NCBI GenBank assembly: GCA_025531455.1
Contig: JAMYHL010000060.1
Span: 62,001 to 126,000, forward strand
Length of the DNA: 64,000 bases
From: Apiotrichum sp. Y4204
Lineage: Eukaryota; Basidiomycota; Tremellomycetes; Trichosporonales; Trichosporonaceae
Reading direction: 5' to 3'
Part shown: positions 52,673 to 64,000 of the stretch, in pieces
Layout of the letters: each line of letters opens with the position of its first letter
How positions within the stretch are numbered: the first letter of the stretch is position 1
Translations under genes and position numbers: made by a program
The notes under the pieces: generated by a model
Databases searched by the model: none
Seen by the model: only the letters and a program-made list of their open reading frames with translations
Told to the model about the DNA's origin: nothing

Positions 52673-55600
52673 CTAGCGACCAGCCAGCGTCAATGTCCGC
52701 TCCGTGTCGTCCTTCATCTCGCCAGACCCGGTGAGATACAGCTGGTGGACGTCCCGAGGCTTCGTGTTGAGCACCTTGGCAATGGCCGCCAGGAGATCGC
52801 CGCGTCGCAAAGGTTTGGTAACGTATGCAGTCATCTGGAATGTCAGCTCATCACAATGTTAGGACACTTACGCCAGCGGCAAGACACCTCTCCTTGTCAC
52901 CTATCATCGCGTGGGCCGTCAAGGCAATAATCGGCGTAGGCGAGAAAGCGTTGACAGCCTCATGTTCACGAATCAGGCCGGTCGCTTCCATGCCACCCAT
53001 AACAGGCATCGACACATCCATCTGTCACGGTCAGTGGGTTCCTGCTACTAAGATTTATCAAACCACTCACAAGAATGACGTCAAACGGCTTGCGGTCCAG
53101 CAATCTCCGCTTGTACTTGTCGACAGCGATCTCTCCGTTGTCGGCCACCTCAATCTTGTGGCCCGCGACCTCGAGAAGCTTGACGGCGAGCTTCTGGTTG
53201 ACAACGTTGTCTTCGGCAAGAAGAATGTTGAGAACGGTGTCCTTGACCGCGTCTCCCGGTTGCACTTGATGCGATTCGAGGGCCGGCACTATAGCGTTGG
53301 ACAGTTCTTGCTGATTCAAAGGGGTGGTATAGTATGTGTTGATACCCATGTCGAGGCAGTCCTTTACAGGCACTGGCGAAAGGACCTGCTCAGAGCTGCT
53401 TGGGAGACCGAGGAGCCTCCGCCTGGCCTCGTCAAGGTCAATGAAGGACGGGTTGCTAGGCCCAGGTGCCCTATTCGATGGAGCCAGGAGCACAATGGGA
53501 ATATACCGCAGGTGCTCGATAGTACGTATTTTCTCAGCCCCTGCAAGAGAGTCGACGATCATGCTATCGAAGTGAGGGAAACCGTCCAGCTGCTTGAGGT
53601 TCCAGACGGCGTTGGCCGAGTTTATGACCGTGACCTTGAGGCCCAGGTCGGTGAGCATCTCACAAACGCCGCTGTCATCGCCGAGAGTGTCGATGTAGAG
53701 GACGGCGCGGCCAGCCCAGGGTGAAAGGCGCTCAACGACCTGTTCGCGCGTGCTGGAGGTGGTTTCGGCGGTCATGGTGAAGTAGAAGCGAGAACCTTCA
53801 CCAAACTCAGATTCGACCCAGAGCTTTCCGTTCATCAGGCTGACAAGACGTTTCGAAATTGTCAACCCGAGACCTGTACCACCGTACTTGCGGGTGGTGG
53901 ATCCGTCGGCTTGGGCAAAGGTGTCGAAAATGACATCAAGCTTGTCCTGCTTGATACCAATACCGGTATCGGCGACGCAGAACTCGAGAACCACTTCGCC
54001 TTCCTTGAAAGACTTGACGCGGCATGACAGCGCAACCTGGCCCTCGGTGGTGAACTTGACGGCGTTGCCGATAAGGTTCGTGATAACCTGTCGAAGACGG
54101 AGAGGGTCACCAATCAGCTGATCGGGAATGGAAGGATCGATGTCAAAGATAAGGTCCAGCTTGTTCTGCGATGCCTTGACACAGAGAGTCTTGAGGACGC
54201 TGAAGACCGCAAGGCGAAGGGAGAAGGGAATCTGTTCCATGGTCATGCGACCCGCCTCAATCTTGGAGATATCGAGGATGTCGTCGATGATGGTAAGCAG
54301 CGAACTGGCCAAGCTTGACACGATCATGAGGTTTTCGCGCTGTTGACGAGTCAACTCGCTCTCAAGAGTCAGGACGGTCATGCCGATGATACCGTTCATC
54401 GGTGTACGGATTTCGTGCGACATGTTGGCGAGGAACTCGGACTTGGACCTGTTGGCCAACTCAGCCTGCTGACGAGCACTGGTGTTCTTCTCAATCGATT
54501 CGCGTAGGTTGTACACCATCTGGTTAATCTTGGTCTTGAGCGAGTCCATTTCACCCGACGCTTCGACTGTGATGAAGCGAGTGAAGTCACCGTCGGTAGC
54601 AGCAGCGGAGATCTGGGCAAAGGCTCGCACTTGCGAGGTAAGGTTGGAGGCCATGGTGTTGACGTTGGAACTATTGTCAGACATGAACAACGGTCGCACT
54701 CACGTAATCTCCTGCCAAGTCCCCTCAATGTTCTCAACCTCTGCCTGTACACCAAGCTTTCCTTCTGTTCCTACTTCGCGTGCGACACGCGTCACTTCTG
54801 CAGCGAATATTGCAAGTTGGTCAATCATATTGTTGATGGTGTTGACAAGATCGAGGATTTCACCTGACACCGTGACGCCGGTGACCTTCTGGGTAAGGTC
54901 ACCCCGTGCGACAGCAGTGGTAGCGTGTGCGATTGTCCGTACTTGCACCGTGAGGTTCGCAGCCATGACGTTGACACCATCGGTAAGATCCTTCCAGGTA
55001 CCAGCCACACCAGGCACACGAGCCTGACCGCCGAGACGACCATCGGTACCGACTTCACGGGCGACACGGGTGACCTCGGACGAGAAACTGCGAAGCGAGT
55101 CGACCATTGCATTGACCGTGTCCTTGAGCTGGAGGATTTCGCCAAAGGCCTCGACGGTGATCTTCTTCGAAAGGTCACCAGCAGCGACGGCGGTGGTAAC
55201 TTCGGCGACGGAACGGACTTGAGTCGTAAGATTGAGAGCCATAATGTTGACGTTGTCGGTGAGAACCTTCCAAGTGCCTTCGACATTGGGGACCAAGGCC
55301 TGCCCACCGAGCTGACCCTCGGTACCGACCTCGAGAGACACGCGCGTGACCTCTGCAGCAAAGACCGTGAGCTGGGCAACCATGTCGTTTACAGTCATCT
55401 TGAGGTCCAAAATTTCACCTTGGACATCGGCATTGACAGTCTTGGTGAGGTCACCACGGGCGACCGACTTGGTAACTTCGGCAATCTCTCGCACTTGATC
55501 GGTGAGATTCCGGGCCATTTTCTGACATCAGTATGACATAGGCTGGAATGCACTCACGTTGACATTTGTTGTGAGATCCGCCCAGACACCCTCGACACCA

Positions 55601-56936
55601 TCAACAAACGCCTGCCCACCAAGGATACCTTGCGTTCCTACTTCGAGGGCCACACGGGTTACCTCTCCGGCGAAGGTGGTCAGTTGCTTGACCATCGAGT
55701 TCACAGTGTCCTTCAAAACGGCCATTTCTCCTTCTGCTTCGATTTGAATGGTCTTGGACAAGTCACCCTTGAAGTCAGCTTTCCGAAGTCTACTTGAGAC
55801 GTACTCTTGCGACGGCAGTGGTGACGCTGCCAATCTCTCGCACTTGAGTTGTCAAACTGTGACACATTCGATTGACCTGATGTCAGATCATACAATCGCG
55901 TTGGCACGTACATTGACGGTGAGGTCCTTCCATACACCCTCGACGTCCGGGACATAAGCTTGGCCACCCAGTTTTCCTTGAGATCCGACTTCTAGCGATA
56001 CACGACTGACTTCGTCGGCTAGTGTTCGTAGCGACATAACCTTTGATCAGTGTTGCTCAGGTCACACACTCACCATTCCGTTGACCGTAGTAGCAAGTTC
56101 CGCAATTTCGCCACTGGCGACCACAGTAATTGTTTCACTGAGGTCACCGCGAGCGACGGCCTTGGTAACCTTTGCGATGCTTCTCACTTGGTTCGTCAGG
56201 TTGGCGGCGAGACGATTGACGACGTTGGTGAGTTCACGCCATGTTCCCTCGACGCCCTGCACAAACGCCTGCCCACCAAGCTTTCCTTCAGTTCCGACCT
56301 CGAGCGACACGCGCTCCACCTCGGTCGCGAAAGTCTTCAGACGGTCCACCATTGAGTTGATAATATCCTTGAGTTCGGTCATGGCCTGTCCCCTGACGGG
56401 CACGATGATCTTCTGCGTGAGGTCGCCCCGAGCGACAGCCTATACGTCAGCGGTGTCGCAGAACGCTCAGGGCGCAGAGGATAACCTACCTTACAAACGC
56501 GCGCAATATCCTGAACCTGAGCCTTGAGCAATTCCAATTCCTTTTCGGCTGACATGCCATCGGGATGACGAGCGCCGTTCCATGATGTACCGTTCGCGAA
56601 GGGAGCGCGACCGGAAGCGAGTTCGAGAGAAGCAAATGAGGTGCCAGAAGAAGTACCGGGGCGGCTGCATGCCGGGCAAACTTCACCATTGTCGAGATCA
56701 AAAGTCTGCGGAGTACGCGACGCGGGCAGAGACGGAGTTGGTTGGCCAGCGGCGCGCTTGCCCAGCATGAGGATGCTGTGCTCAATGGCACGCTGCCCGG
56801 GAGTCTTGGCTTCCTCCGTGGGGCCGGCTTCGTAGGCGAGAGATGGGTCCTTTTCAAACGAGGAGAGTAGAGATAAGATGTAGGTTTCGAAGGGGGTCGT
56901 GCCCTCTGGCACTTCCGCCATGGTTATGTCCGCCAT
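52673..56936 (-). CDS. NIK1: Group III hybrid histidine kinase with poly-HAMP repeats
   Basis: Cytosolic Nik1/Os-1-type sensor kinase that feeds the HOG pathway through a phosphorelay; the family is the target pathway of phenylpyrrole and dicarboximide fungicides. Nine exons (56490-56936, 56074-56439, 55912-56040, 55805-55876, 55558-55767, 54704-55521, 53071-54670, 52872-53021, 52673-52834) give 1,317 residues. After a 150-residue head come six HAMP-type repeats of about 92 residues (core [21 protein letters not shown], VRxIAxVTxAVARGDL). The dimerisation/phosphoacceptor box [17 protein letters not shown] has His near 766. The ATPase shows the N box [16 protein letters not shown] and [14 protein letters not shown]. 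The C-terminal receiver has [13 protein letters not shown], phospho-Asp in [10 protein letters not shown] near 1216, and a KP pair in [10 protein letters not shown]. No membrane segment was seen. Exon junctions cut within repeats, and the ATG at 56936 opens the frame. Confidence 0.94.
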
Positions 56937-59918
56937 GGCGGCTGTCAAGCTTAACAGCGACCGCAACGGATGTTATATACGAAAGCCGCAACCCTTGGGA
57001 TGCGGCGCCACACGAGACGACCTGTCAACTGGTATTAGCGACCCCACATACAAGGCGGACAGAACCAAGGAAGGAGGTGAAGATCGTAGGAACACGATGC
57101 ACGAGGCACACAGGACGCCTCACTTTGGGGTGGTGAAGTGGAGTAATCGGTGATTCACGCACCAAGAAGGAGGGTATCCAGAGAGATTGCGAGACCGCCA
57201 GTTCGCCAATAAGGTGGAACGTCTCGATACGGTTGGGAGTGAGCACGCAGTTCACACCTCAAATCGCCCGCAGCGGCTGTATGTGAGGACACCTGCGAAA
57301 CGCGGTGCCGCAGGACCTCGTGTGATGCCGCGGGCGAAGCTAGATGACGGTCGTGTCAACAATCGTGGTGGGCAGACGGATACCGGTGGGATGCAATGGA
57401 GTGTGTGTGTGTGAGTAGTTGCCGCCCAGTTTGTTATCGGCGAGAGCAAGAATGATGAGGCGATAAAAGGGGTGATGATGGTGGGAGGCGAAAGTGTGTG
57501 TCTGAAGGGACTTGTGTCGGGAGGAATGGACGGTACTTCGATCCGACACGACTAGGCGGGGGCGAGCAGACGGATGGAGGAGGCAGATGCCGAAGACGCT
57601 CTATAACGGTACCTGCGAGACACGAGAAAGCGTATCTGGGATGAGGCCGATGAGGAGGATGAGAGTGGACAGTCGGCTGAAGAGAATTAATTGTGTGTGT
57701 GTGTAAGGGACGTCCGACACACGGAGGGGCGGGGAGAGAGAGAGAGAGAGCAGCTTTAGCAGCCGATAGCCAGGATAGCTTGCAGAGCTAAAGTGCGGAG
57801 CAAAAGGCAAAGGAGCCAGAGGATGATTCGGGTATGGTACAGATTGTGAGATTCATAGATTCAGATTCATGGAATGACAGAGGACCCAGGGGCGGGGACT
57901 CTGGGCGCTCTGCTGCTACGCTGCTGCTGTCGTGGTGCGCGTGCATGGCTGCAAGGCACCGGGGTCCTCCGCCGTACCGTCATGCAAAATAAAAATAAAA
58001 TAAGAAAATGAGCAGTAAAAAGAGGCCCACAAGGCCACAATGTCGCAGGGGCCCGAGAGGGAGCGAGTAGTGGGGTGAATTACATGCATGCACACCACCA
58101 TCTCACACACATCTCGTCATGCATGCATTGCAATAATGCACCTCAAAAGGCCTCTTTTGCACGATTGTACATAAGAAGGATCACATGCAAGACGTCTCCG
58201 TGTCTCTCGCTGTCTCCCAAACGTTATCATTTTGGAATGAATACAAAAGCGACGATTACAGAGAATAGCCCAGATGGTTAAGGCAGATATTATCCAAAAC
58301 AACCATAGCCCATCTCATCTCTCGAGTTCCTGGGCCCCCTCCCCCCCGCCCTGTCCAGCGCTGTTGTCTCCCTTTTCTCCGTCCATCCTGATTGTGATAT
58401 CGTGGTCCTGATCCTGATATCGCATGATATCCTGGATCCGGCTCCCACGAAGCAATTGCTTTACGCGCCCCCCTTGTGGGCGGTTCATTCCGAATGGATC
58501 CTGACATCAAGGTCTGGTGTTAGCTTGGTAGCTGCTCACGCGCTCGCGCCGATCGCGCCTGCCTCTAGCGCGGGGGGGGGGGGGGGAGGGAACGCGTGGG
58601 GGCACGTACAAACCAGTGCTCGCGGCAGGGTACATTGTACGCATCAATGCTTCACGACTGTTGTTTTGATACCACAACCCTTGTCCCCTGTGTGTATGAA
58701 CGTTTGAACCAACGACGAGCTAGTCGGCCAGCGGCGGGGTAACAAGGAGGCGATGCACTACTGAGCTGCTGCATGTTGCAGTAGTGTAGTGTCCGTGGTG
58801 TGGATGTGTGACTGACCGAATTGGCTTGATGCCGCCGCGTGCCTTGGCAGGAACTATCACCTCCGCGCCTCCGCTCAAGAGGCCGCATGGCGTGTCACCC
58901 TCACACAAAGATGAGGCCGAAGAAGCCGAACGGGGGAACCCCGCGAAGCCCCCTGGCCGTGGTTCGGCGGCGGAGGGGGATACAATCCAGGATCACAGGA
59001 CCACAGAAACACAGCTCACAGGCCACAGGACCAAAAAAAAAGAGAAAAAAACAGGATACATGCGGACAGGATGCTGAGGGAGAACGGGCGCCGAGATCTT
59101 CGCACCACGCTGTCAAGTACGTGTCACCACGTCCCCCCGAGGCCCGAGAGGCCCGAGGGCCAAGCATACCGACCAGGTAATTGCGGTGGCGTGGTGGCGG
59201 CGGCGGCGGTGGCGCCGGCAGGAACACGCGGACGCGGACACGGGACTGACGGGAAACGGATCTGCCGAACTCTGCAGGACCTGCGTGAGTAAAAAAAAAA
59301 AAAGTGGGAAGAAAAAAAAAGGTAGGAGCAAGTGGGGAAAAATAAGGGAACAATGTCGCGCATATGTCGCAAGGGGGGGTAGTTGCATGGTGCAAAGACC
59401 CCGAGAAAAGAAAATGACCACCTCTTCAGGTGACATGGTGACAGGTTGCGGCGACTATCGATCATACACATGGAACACACACATCAGATCATCAGACAAG
59501 TAGATCAAGAGCTTCTCGGAGGTGACAGCAGGACGACCGTGCTGAAGTGTGTTGCTTCTGGTGCTTCTACTGCTTGTCTCGAGGTGCATCAATGGCGTCA
59601 CTTTGTGTCACAACAAACCAGCCCAACAGGGCGCTTGCCAAACTAGCCACAGATGTGATGAGAACAAGAAAGGGCCGCGATGAGACACATTGTCCATGCA
59701 CTCGGACACGCGCAGTCGCGAAAATGCTGCGCTTTATGATTTAGAAGGGGTGAGCTATAAAGGTCTGCAAGCGAGGGGGGGCCTTCGTAGTGGGTCCAAC
59801 AATAGCAATTCACTCTTCATCAACACCAACTCAACCAGTCTGCACAATCGACACATACCACAGCCCACCCTAGTCTGGTGATAGCTGGCAATTATAACCT
59901 CTCACATGCTCACACTGG

Positions 59919-59965
59919 CTGCTGACCGTGACTGCTGATCATTGACCGTTGACTGCTGACAGTCG
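59919..59965. repeat. GACTGCTGAC-type tandem repeat
   Basis: Four to five overlapping copies of a TGACTGCTGAC/TGACCGT unit within 47 bases. Confidence 0.65.
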
Positions 59966-61415
59966 TGTCCATCACGCAGAACAGTTGCGACCATCACACA
60001 GAACAAAATCTCGCTCGTGGCCGTGGTGACAGGGACTTTGAACCCCTCTCACACATCCAAGCCCTACATTCGTCCCCTCTGAGGTCATTGCCCCGGTCAG
60101 CTCGGCATCGGCCACAATGAAGTGACGGGTGTGGCTTGGGGGGCTTGGGGGCTTGTGGGTTTGTGCGCGCATGGCTTGCATGGCTTGTGCTTCCATATCT
60201 TGGCGTTCGGGTGCAAGGACGGGGGCCGTCATCGGCGGGCCGAGAAGGTGGGTTCTCGTCAGCAGAAGAGAAGCATCGACGAGTAACGGCGGTTCCGATA
60301 ACACCGAACGAGCATCTGTCTCAGTGGACTGACACGAGAGGGACGGATGACAAGCTTGAATTTTACTTCTCAATATGGTCATCTAACACGTAGGAAGTGA
60401 ATCTACTACTTGGCGCTGGACTTGTTCGCGTCGCGACACAGTCCGCAGTCCTCGAGCTTGGCGAGCCGACATGAGACCGAGGATCAAGTGACTGTACCGA
60501 GGGGTTTTCCTGCAGGCCGAGGGGCTCACCGTGGCCCCGAGTCCGCAGCTGCAGAAGCGCACATGATCAACTGTGGAACATGGTCTGTGCCACTGTCAGC
60601 GACGTACGAGCCGTGAGCATCTGATAAGTTCCTCATCGACCTTGATGCAGTGATCCAGTTATAAACAGCTACTCGGCTCCCATAGGTGTCGCCCTCTATC
60701 CGCTCCTCTCTTGTCTCATAAGAGCTTACCGCGCGACGAGACAACACTGCTTATTATCCTCATCGTGGTGGGCGTTAGCGAGCATCCAGGGGCATTCTTT
60801 GACCTCGACCTCTATCTATTTCGCGGGGGTGGCGACCAGTGCGCCATAGCTGAGGGCTTCAACTATTGATAATAATAAACTCCTGCGTTCATTGGTACAC
60901 AATAACGATTTGCGGCAGGCTGTGCAGCATACAGCATAAGCAGCAGCGCAGCAGTCGGCCTTGGATTGGTTACTGCGCGCCACACCAGCTGTGGCGTTCA
61001 CGCGCGTTCAGACAAGCAACATGTGTGGCGATTATACCATGCATGGATGGCAACCGTTTCCTTCACCAAACAAGCATGGCAGATATGGGCTATTCACTCA
61101 CCATTGCGTTGACCACAATGAACCCCGTGACACCAGAACCTTATCAGCTTCAGTGCCGGCCTGTGTCCAGCGACCACTGTCCTGGTATGCGTTCCTGCCC
61201 GTTTCGAGCTCACACATTATGGCACAGGGGCCAGTTCTTGGCTTCCCTCCACCATCTCTTGGCTCCACCTCACCACTGCAGCCTTTGGCTGCGCGTGTCG
61301 ATGCCAATTAATCAACACTGCGGTTATCGCGCAACCTTGCTTGACCTTTCACCTAACAACGAGGCGTGAGCGCCACTCGGCCCCTCGTCATGCTGGGGCA
61401 TACCGGGCCCCCGCC

Positions 61416-61423
61416 TTATAATA
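61416..61423 (+). promoter_or_regulatory. TATA-like element before the SDR gene
   Basis: TTATAATA lies about 250 bases upstream of the start codon, in a GC-rich surround. This would imply a long leader, so the assignment is weak. Confidence 0.3.
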
Positions 61424-61671
61424 GCACCCGGCAATTGAAACTCAGTATATGCATATGCTATTGTTCGTCGCCCCGGAGTCGTTACCGCATCGCATGCGAC
61501 GCATATCGCATGTGGCGCACAAAGGGAGCCCCAGTGTGCTCAACAACATATTAGAGGTTGGACGCGACTCTTTATCATCATCTCCATCTCCATCTCCCAA
61601 TTCCAGCCCAGCTCCAACTCCCCTTACACCCAAACGACCAACGTCACCCTACCAGACCCCACTCTCTCACA

Positions 61672-62812
61672 ATGCCCGTTCTCCGTGGAGTCGCCGTCAT
61701 CACCGGTGCCGCATCCGGCGTGCGTCCCCTTCACTGACACCTGATCCTAATCCCAGATCGGCGCAGCCACCGTCCGCGCGTTCATCCGCAGCGGCGTGAC
61801 CCGCCTCGGTATCGCGGACCTGCAGGCCGAGAAGCTCGACGAGCTCAAGAAGGAGTTTGCGAATGTCGAGATTGAGACGTATGTGTGCAACGTCTCGGAC
61901 GAGAACGACGTTAAGAACTTTATCACCGGCACGGCGTCAAAGGTATGCAACTCACTACCGTAGCTTCTGACCCCAGTTTGGCCGCGTCGACTACGCCGTC
62001 AACTGCGCCGGCATCACCGGCAAGGTTGCCCCCACTGCGACGTGCACCACTGCCGACTGGGACCGCGTCATCGACATCAACCAGCGCGGCCTCTTCTTCT
62101 GCGTCCGGGAGCAGCTCAAGGTCATGGAGAAGCAGGACCCAATTGGCACGTGAGTCTTTGCCGTGGTCGTTGAACAGTGCGAGTAGGTTACTTGGCAGTG
62201 GATGTTTGAGGCATACCTTGCAAGTATGAGCTTGCAACAGTGTGGCCCATGACGGCCCGTGGTCATTGCGCCCAACACCCCGTCCCAAATCCTACGGCCC
62301 CTGTCTCACCCGGTCCCCACATGGTGTCGACCCAGACTGCAACAGCCTGCTCACGCCAGCGACGAGGACACTCGCCGGCACAGCCGGGGCTCGATCGTCA
62401 ACATCACTTCTGTGGCCGGCATGGTCGGAACGGGCGGCACCCCGTCGTACGTCGCGTCAAAGCACGCCGTCTGCGGTCTTTCGAAGAACGTCGCGATCGA
62501 CTACGGAGGCAAGGGCATCCGCTGCAACGCCATCGCCCCGGGGTACATTGACACTCCCGTGAGTTACAGAACCGACCTCTTTGCGGCCGGAAATATCACG
62601 CTCCCCTCGCTGCCCCAACCTCGCCCACTGACAGCCAGATGACCCAGACGATGAGCGTCACCGCCGCACTCTCGCACCTCCCTCCGGTCCCGATGGCGCG
62701 CGCCGGGCGTCCCGAGGAGGTCGCAGACGTCGCCGTCTTCCTCGCGTCCGACGCCGCGTCGTTCGTTAACGGCGCGATCTGGGCCGTTGACGGCGGATAC
62801 ACTGCCATCTAA
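61672..62812 (+). CDS. Short-chain dehydrogenase/reductase (classical SDR)
   Basis: NAD(P)-dependent oxidoreductase with a Rossmann fold; substrate cannot be told from the sequence. Five exons (61672-61719, 61757-61942, 61977-62149, 62360-62558, 62639-62812) give 259 residues, typical for the class. The cofactor loop ITGAASGIGAATV is formed across intron 1 (donor GTGCGT). [11 protein letters not shown] follows, where the Asp after beta-2 favours NAD(H). Then come NCAGITG, the catalytic Ser in [18 protein letters not shown] with Tyr and Lys, and the C-terminal block APGYIDTP, then [20 protein letters not shown] and a GGYTAI end. Intron 3 is long for this window (210 nt). It is closest in style to fungal 3-oxoacyl-ACP-reductase-like, gluconate or levodione dehydrogenases (inference). 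Confidence 0.9.
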
Positions 62813-63276
62813 ATGTTGAGAGGAGCGGGAGGCGTGCTGGCAGCCCTCCTGTCGTGTAGTTCAGATCTTCGTTTGTGATGCAGTTATCAAATCGGACAAG
62901 CGTGTAACTATGGATAGGGCGACGAAGCGTCTTAGTGGCCTCTGCTGGGAGCTGGAGTAGTCGATGGTTAGGTCGACCAGCACGCCCAGGCCAGGCCGGC
63001 CAGGTAACACCAGACACATGCAATGATGCAAGAGGTTGGTGTCTTCGGCCATCTCCGACGGTCACTACCGCAACGACCCTGAAATCACCGTACCACAGCC
63101 GAAAATTACTTCTCGTAACAGACCTCTGTCGGAAGAGGAGAGTTCTTGGAGCGCGCAACGGCCCATGTTCTGCTTGAGAACAACATGGTTTAGCCAGGTC
63201 AAACGAGTGGATGTAGCTGCGATGTTGACATTGCCACAACCGCCACTCTTGTTGTCTGTACCATTCCAGCTCCACA
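62813..63276. promoter_or_regulatory. SDR 3' flank and MFS transporter promoter
   Basis: A 464-bp tandem intergenic gap. It contains a GGCCAGG/CCAGGCC-rich patch near 62985-63003. No clear TATA box was seen. Confidence 0.5.
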
Positions 63277-64000
63277 ATGGACTCACGAACGACGCAGGCG
63301 GTGGACTCGCGAGATACGGTCTCGCGCGACCCACCAGCCCCACTGGCCCCACCAAACGACCCGTCTAGCCTGTCGAGTCCGCTATCCCCCTCTCTCTCCC
63401 CGACGACGCGGCGACGACGCCCCAATCCGACCCCTCTAACGCGCGCCGGCTCCGTCGGCTCCTCGTACTCCGCAGCAGGTGCGAGTCTGCGGCGCATGGC
63501 GACACACGAGACGGGCGAGTATGCGAGCTCGGATGAGGAGGGGCGCGGACTCTCGACGCACGAGGAGCACGACGACGAACACCGGCCGTGGAGACATAGC
63601 ATGGAGGAGTACAGCTCCCGCAGTCCCAGACGGGCACGGAACCGCTCGCTCGTATCACTCGACGAAACGCGCTCGCCGTACGACGAGGAGCGCGCGATCG
63701 GCTCGATTGGTTCCGGGGTTCCGCCACAAAACACTCCAGACGACCGTGGACAAGACGAGAGTACAGCCAACGACGGCGGTAGCATAGACGAGCCGCCGGC
63801 GGAAGACAGGAAGAAGGGAAAGAAAATGGAGTTTGAGCTGCAGGACCAGACGAATCTCCTCCCCGTGCGCCAGGTCATCCTTATCTTTTTGGGTCTCAAC
63901 TGCGCGCTGTTCTGCAGTCTTCTCGACCAGACCATGTGAGTTGTTGTCGTTGCTGGCCACAATTGTTTGCTGCTTGGGGCCGCGTCCCAGAGACATTGCA
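63277..64000 (+). CDS. MFS transporter, DHA2-like, 5' part (runs off window)
   Basis: Start of a drug/basic amino-acid type major facilitator protein; the 3' part lies outside the window. Exon 1 is 63277-63935 and encodes about 219 residues. A long hydrophilic cytosolic head (Ser/Pro/Arg/Asp-rich, about 190 residues) precedes the first membrane segment, which opens with the DHA2-like block QTNLLPVRQVILIFLGLNCA and LFCSLLDQT. A donor AT|GTGAGT at 63936 and an acceptor GTCCCAG ending at 63990 give a 55-nt intron. Exon 2 then begins IDIA, giving LLDQTIDIA, close to the family LDQTIVATALP motif. Substrate cannot be inferred. Confidence 0.8.

Larger units (their letters stand above)
56937..61671. 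other. 4.7-kb gene-free region with simple repeats
   Basis: I recognise no gene, tRNA or transposon. The region contains GTGTGTGTG near 57400 and 57690, (GA)8 near 57735, GCATGCATGCA near 58085 and 58120, a G15-type run at 58572-58587, A11-A12 runs at 59031-59050 and 59288-59320, and (GCGGTGGC)n near 59185-59215. It also holds CTGCTGAC/TGACCGTGAC repeats near 59919-59962. Proximal parts must hold the promoters of the histidine kinase (left) and the dehydrogenase (right). A plus-strand frame at 60866-61369 shows no protein-like features. Confidence 0.55.

Noticed and set aside
60866..61369. 167-codon plus-strand frame upstream of the SDR gene
   Set aside because: Composition rich in His/Cys/Arg/Trp with no conserved-looking block; most likely a chance frame in a GC-rich promoter region.
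56937..61671. tRNA genes, transposon ends or CRISPR-like spaced repeats
   Set aside because: I scanned the gene-free blocks for B-box-like GGTTCGA elements, terminal inverted repeats and regularly spaced repeats and found none convincing.

Overview
This window looks like nuclear DNA of a basidiomycete yeast, most likely a tremellomycete of the Trichosporonales/Cryptococcus type. The placement is inferred. It rests on GC-rich coding sequence, many short introns (about 32-70 nt) with GTGAGT/GTAAGT donors, CTGAC or CTAAC branch-like motifs close to the acceptor AG, and the gene families present. There are no bacterial-style operons, no transposon I can recognise, no CRISPR array and no convincing tRNA or rRNA gene. 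Exon junctions were chosen by hand from splice signals and protein-family continuity; in every multi-exon gene the exon lengths sum to a whole number of codons.

Layout. 0.3-3.8 kb: ribosomal protein eL19 (+), complex I assembly factor NDUFAF5 (-) and complex III subunit QCR10 (+). 5.7-10.3 kb: SSK2-type MAPKKK (+). 11.8-13.9 kb: poly(A)-binding protein PAB1 (+). 15.2-18.7 kb: CWH43, GPI-anchor lipid remodelling (-). 19.5-23.5 kb: sulfite reductase beta subunit MET5 (-). 24-27.2 kb: mostly non-coding, with fragments of a possible unannotated or decaying gene. 27.2-28.7 kb: secreted Gly/Ser-rich repeat protein (+). 29.2-31.7 kb: BZZ1, F-BAR/C1/SH3 (-). 33.1-38.0 kb: very large disordered nuclear-type protein (-). 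38.6-39.6 kb: mitochondrial EF-Ts (+). 39.8-41.5 kb PRP19 (-) and 42.2-45.6 kb PRP2 (+), back to back. 45.8-48.6 kb: PIG-P/GPI19 with a huge N-terminal extension (-). 49.1-52.5 kb: mismatch-repair PMS1 (+). 52.7-56.9 kb: group III hybrid histidine kinase (-). 57-61.7 kb: 4.7 kb without a recognisable gene. 61.7-62.8 kb: short-chain dehydrogenase (+). 63.3 kb to the edge: 5' part of a DHA2-type MFS transporter (+).

Functional links. Two members of the osmostress (HOG) pathway lie about 42 kb apart: the group III histidine kinase at the top and the Ssk2 MAPKKK further down. PRP19 and PRP2, both needed for spliceosome activation, share one divergent promoter. NDUFAF5 and QCR10, both serving the respiratory chain, share another. 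CWH43 and PIG-P both belong to GPI-anchor biology. I found no clear new multi-gene system. The most unusual individual items are the roughly 750-residue acidic repeat extension on PIG-P, the secreted Gly-Ser repeat protein, the micro-exon QCR10 gene and several stop-free introns whose length is a multiple of three.
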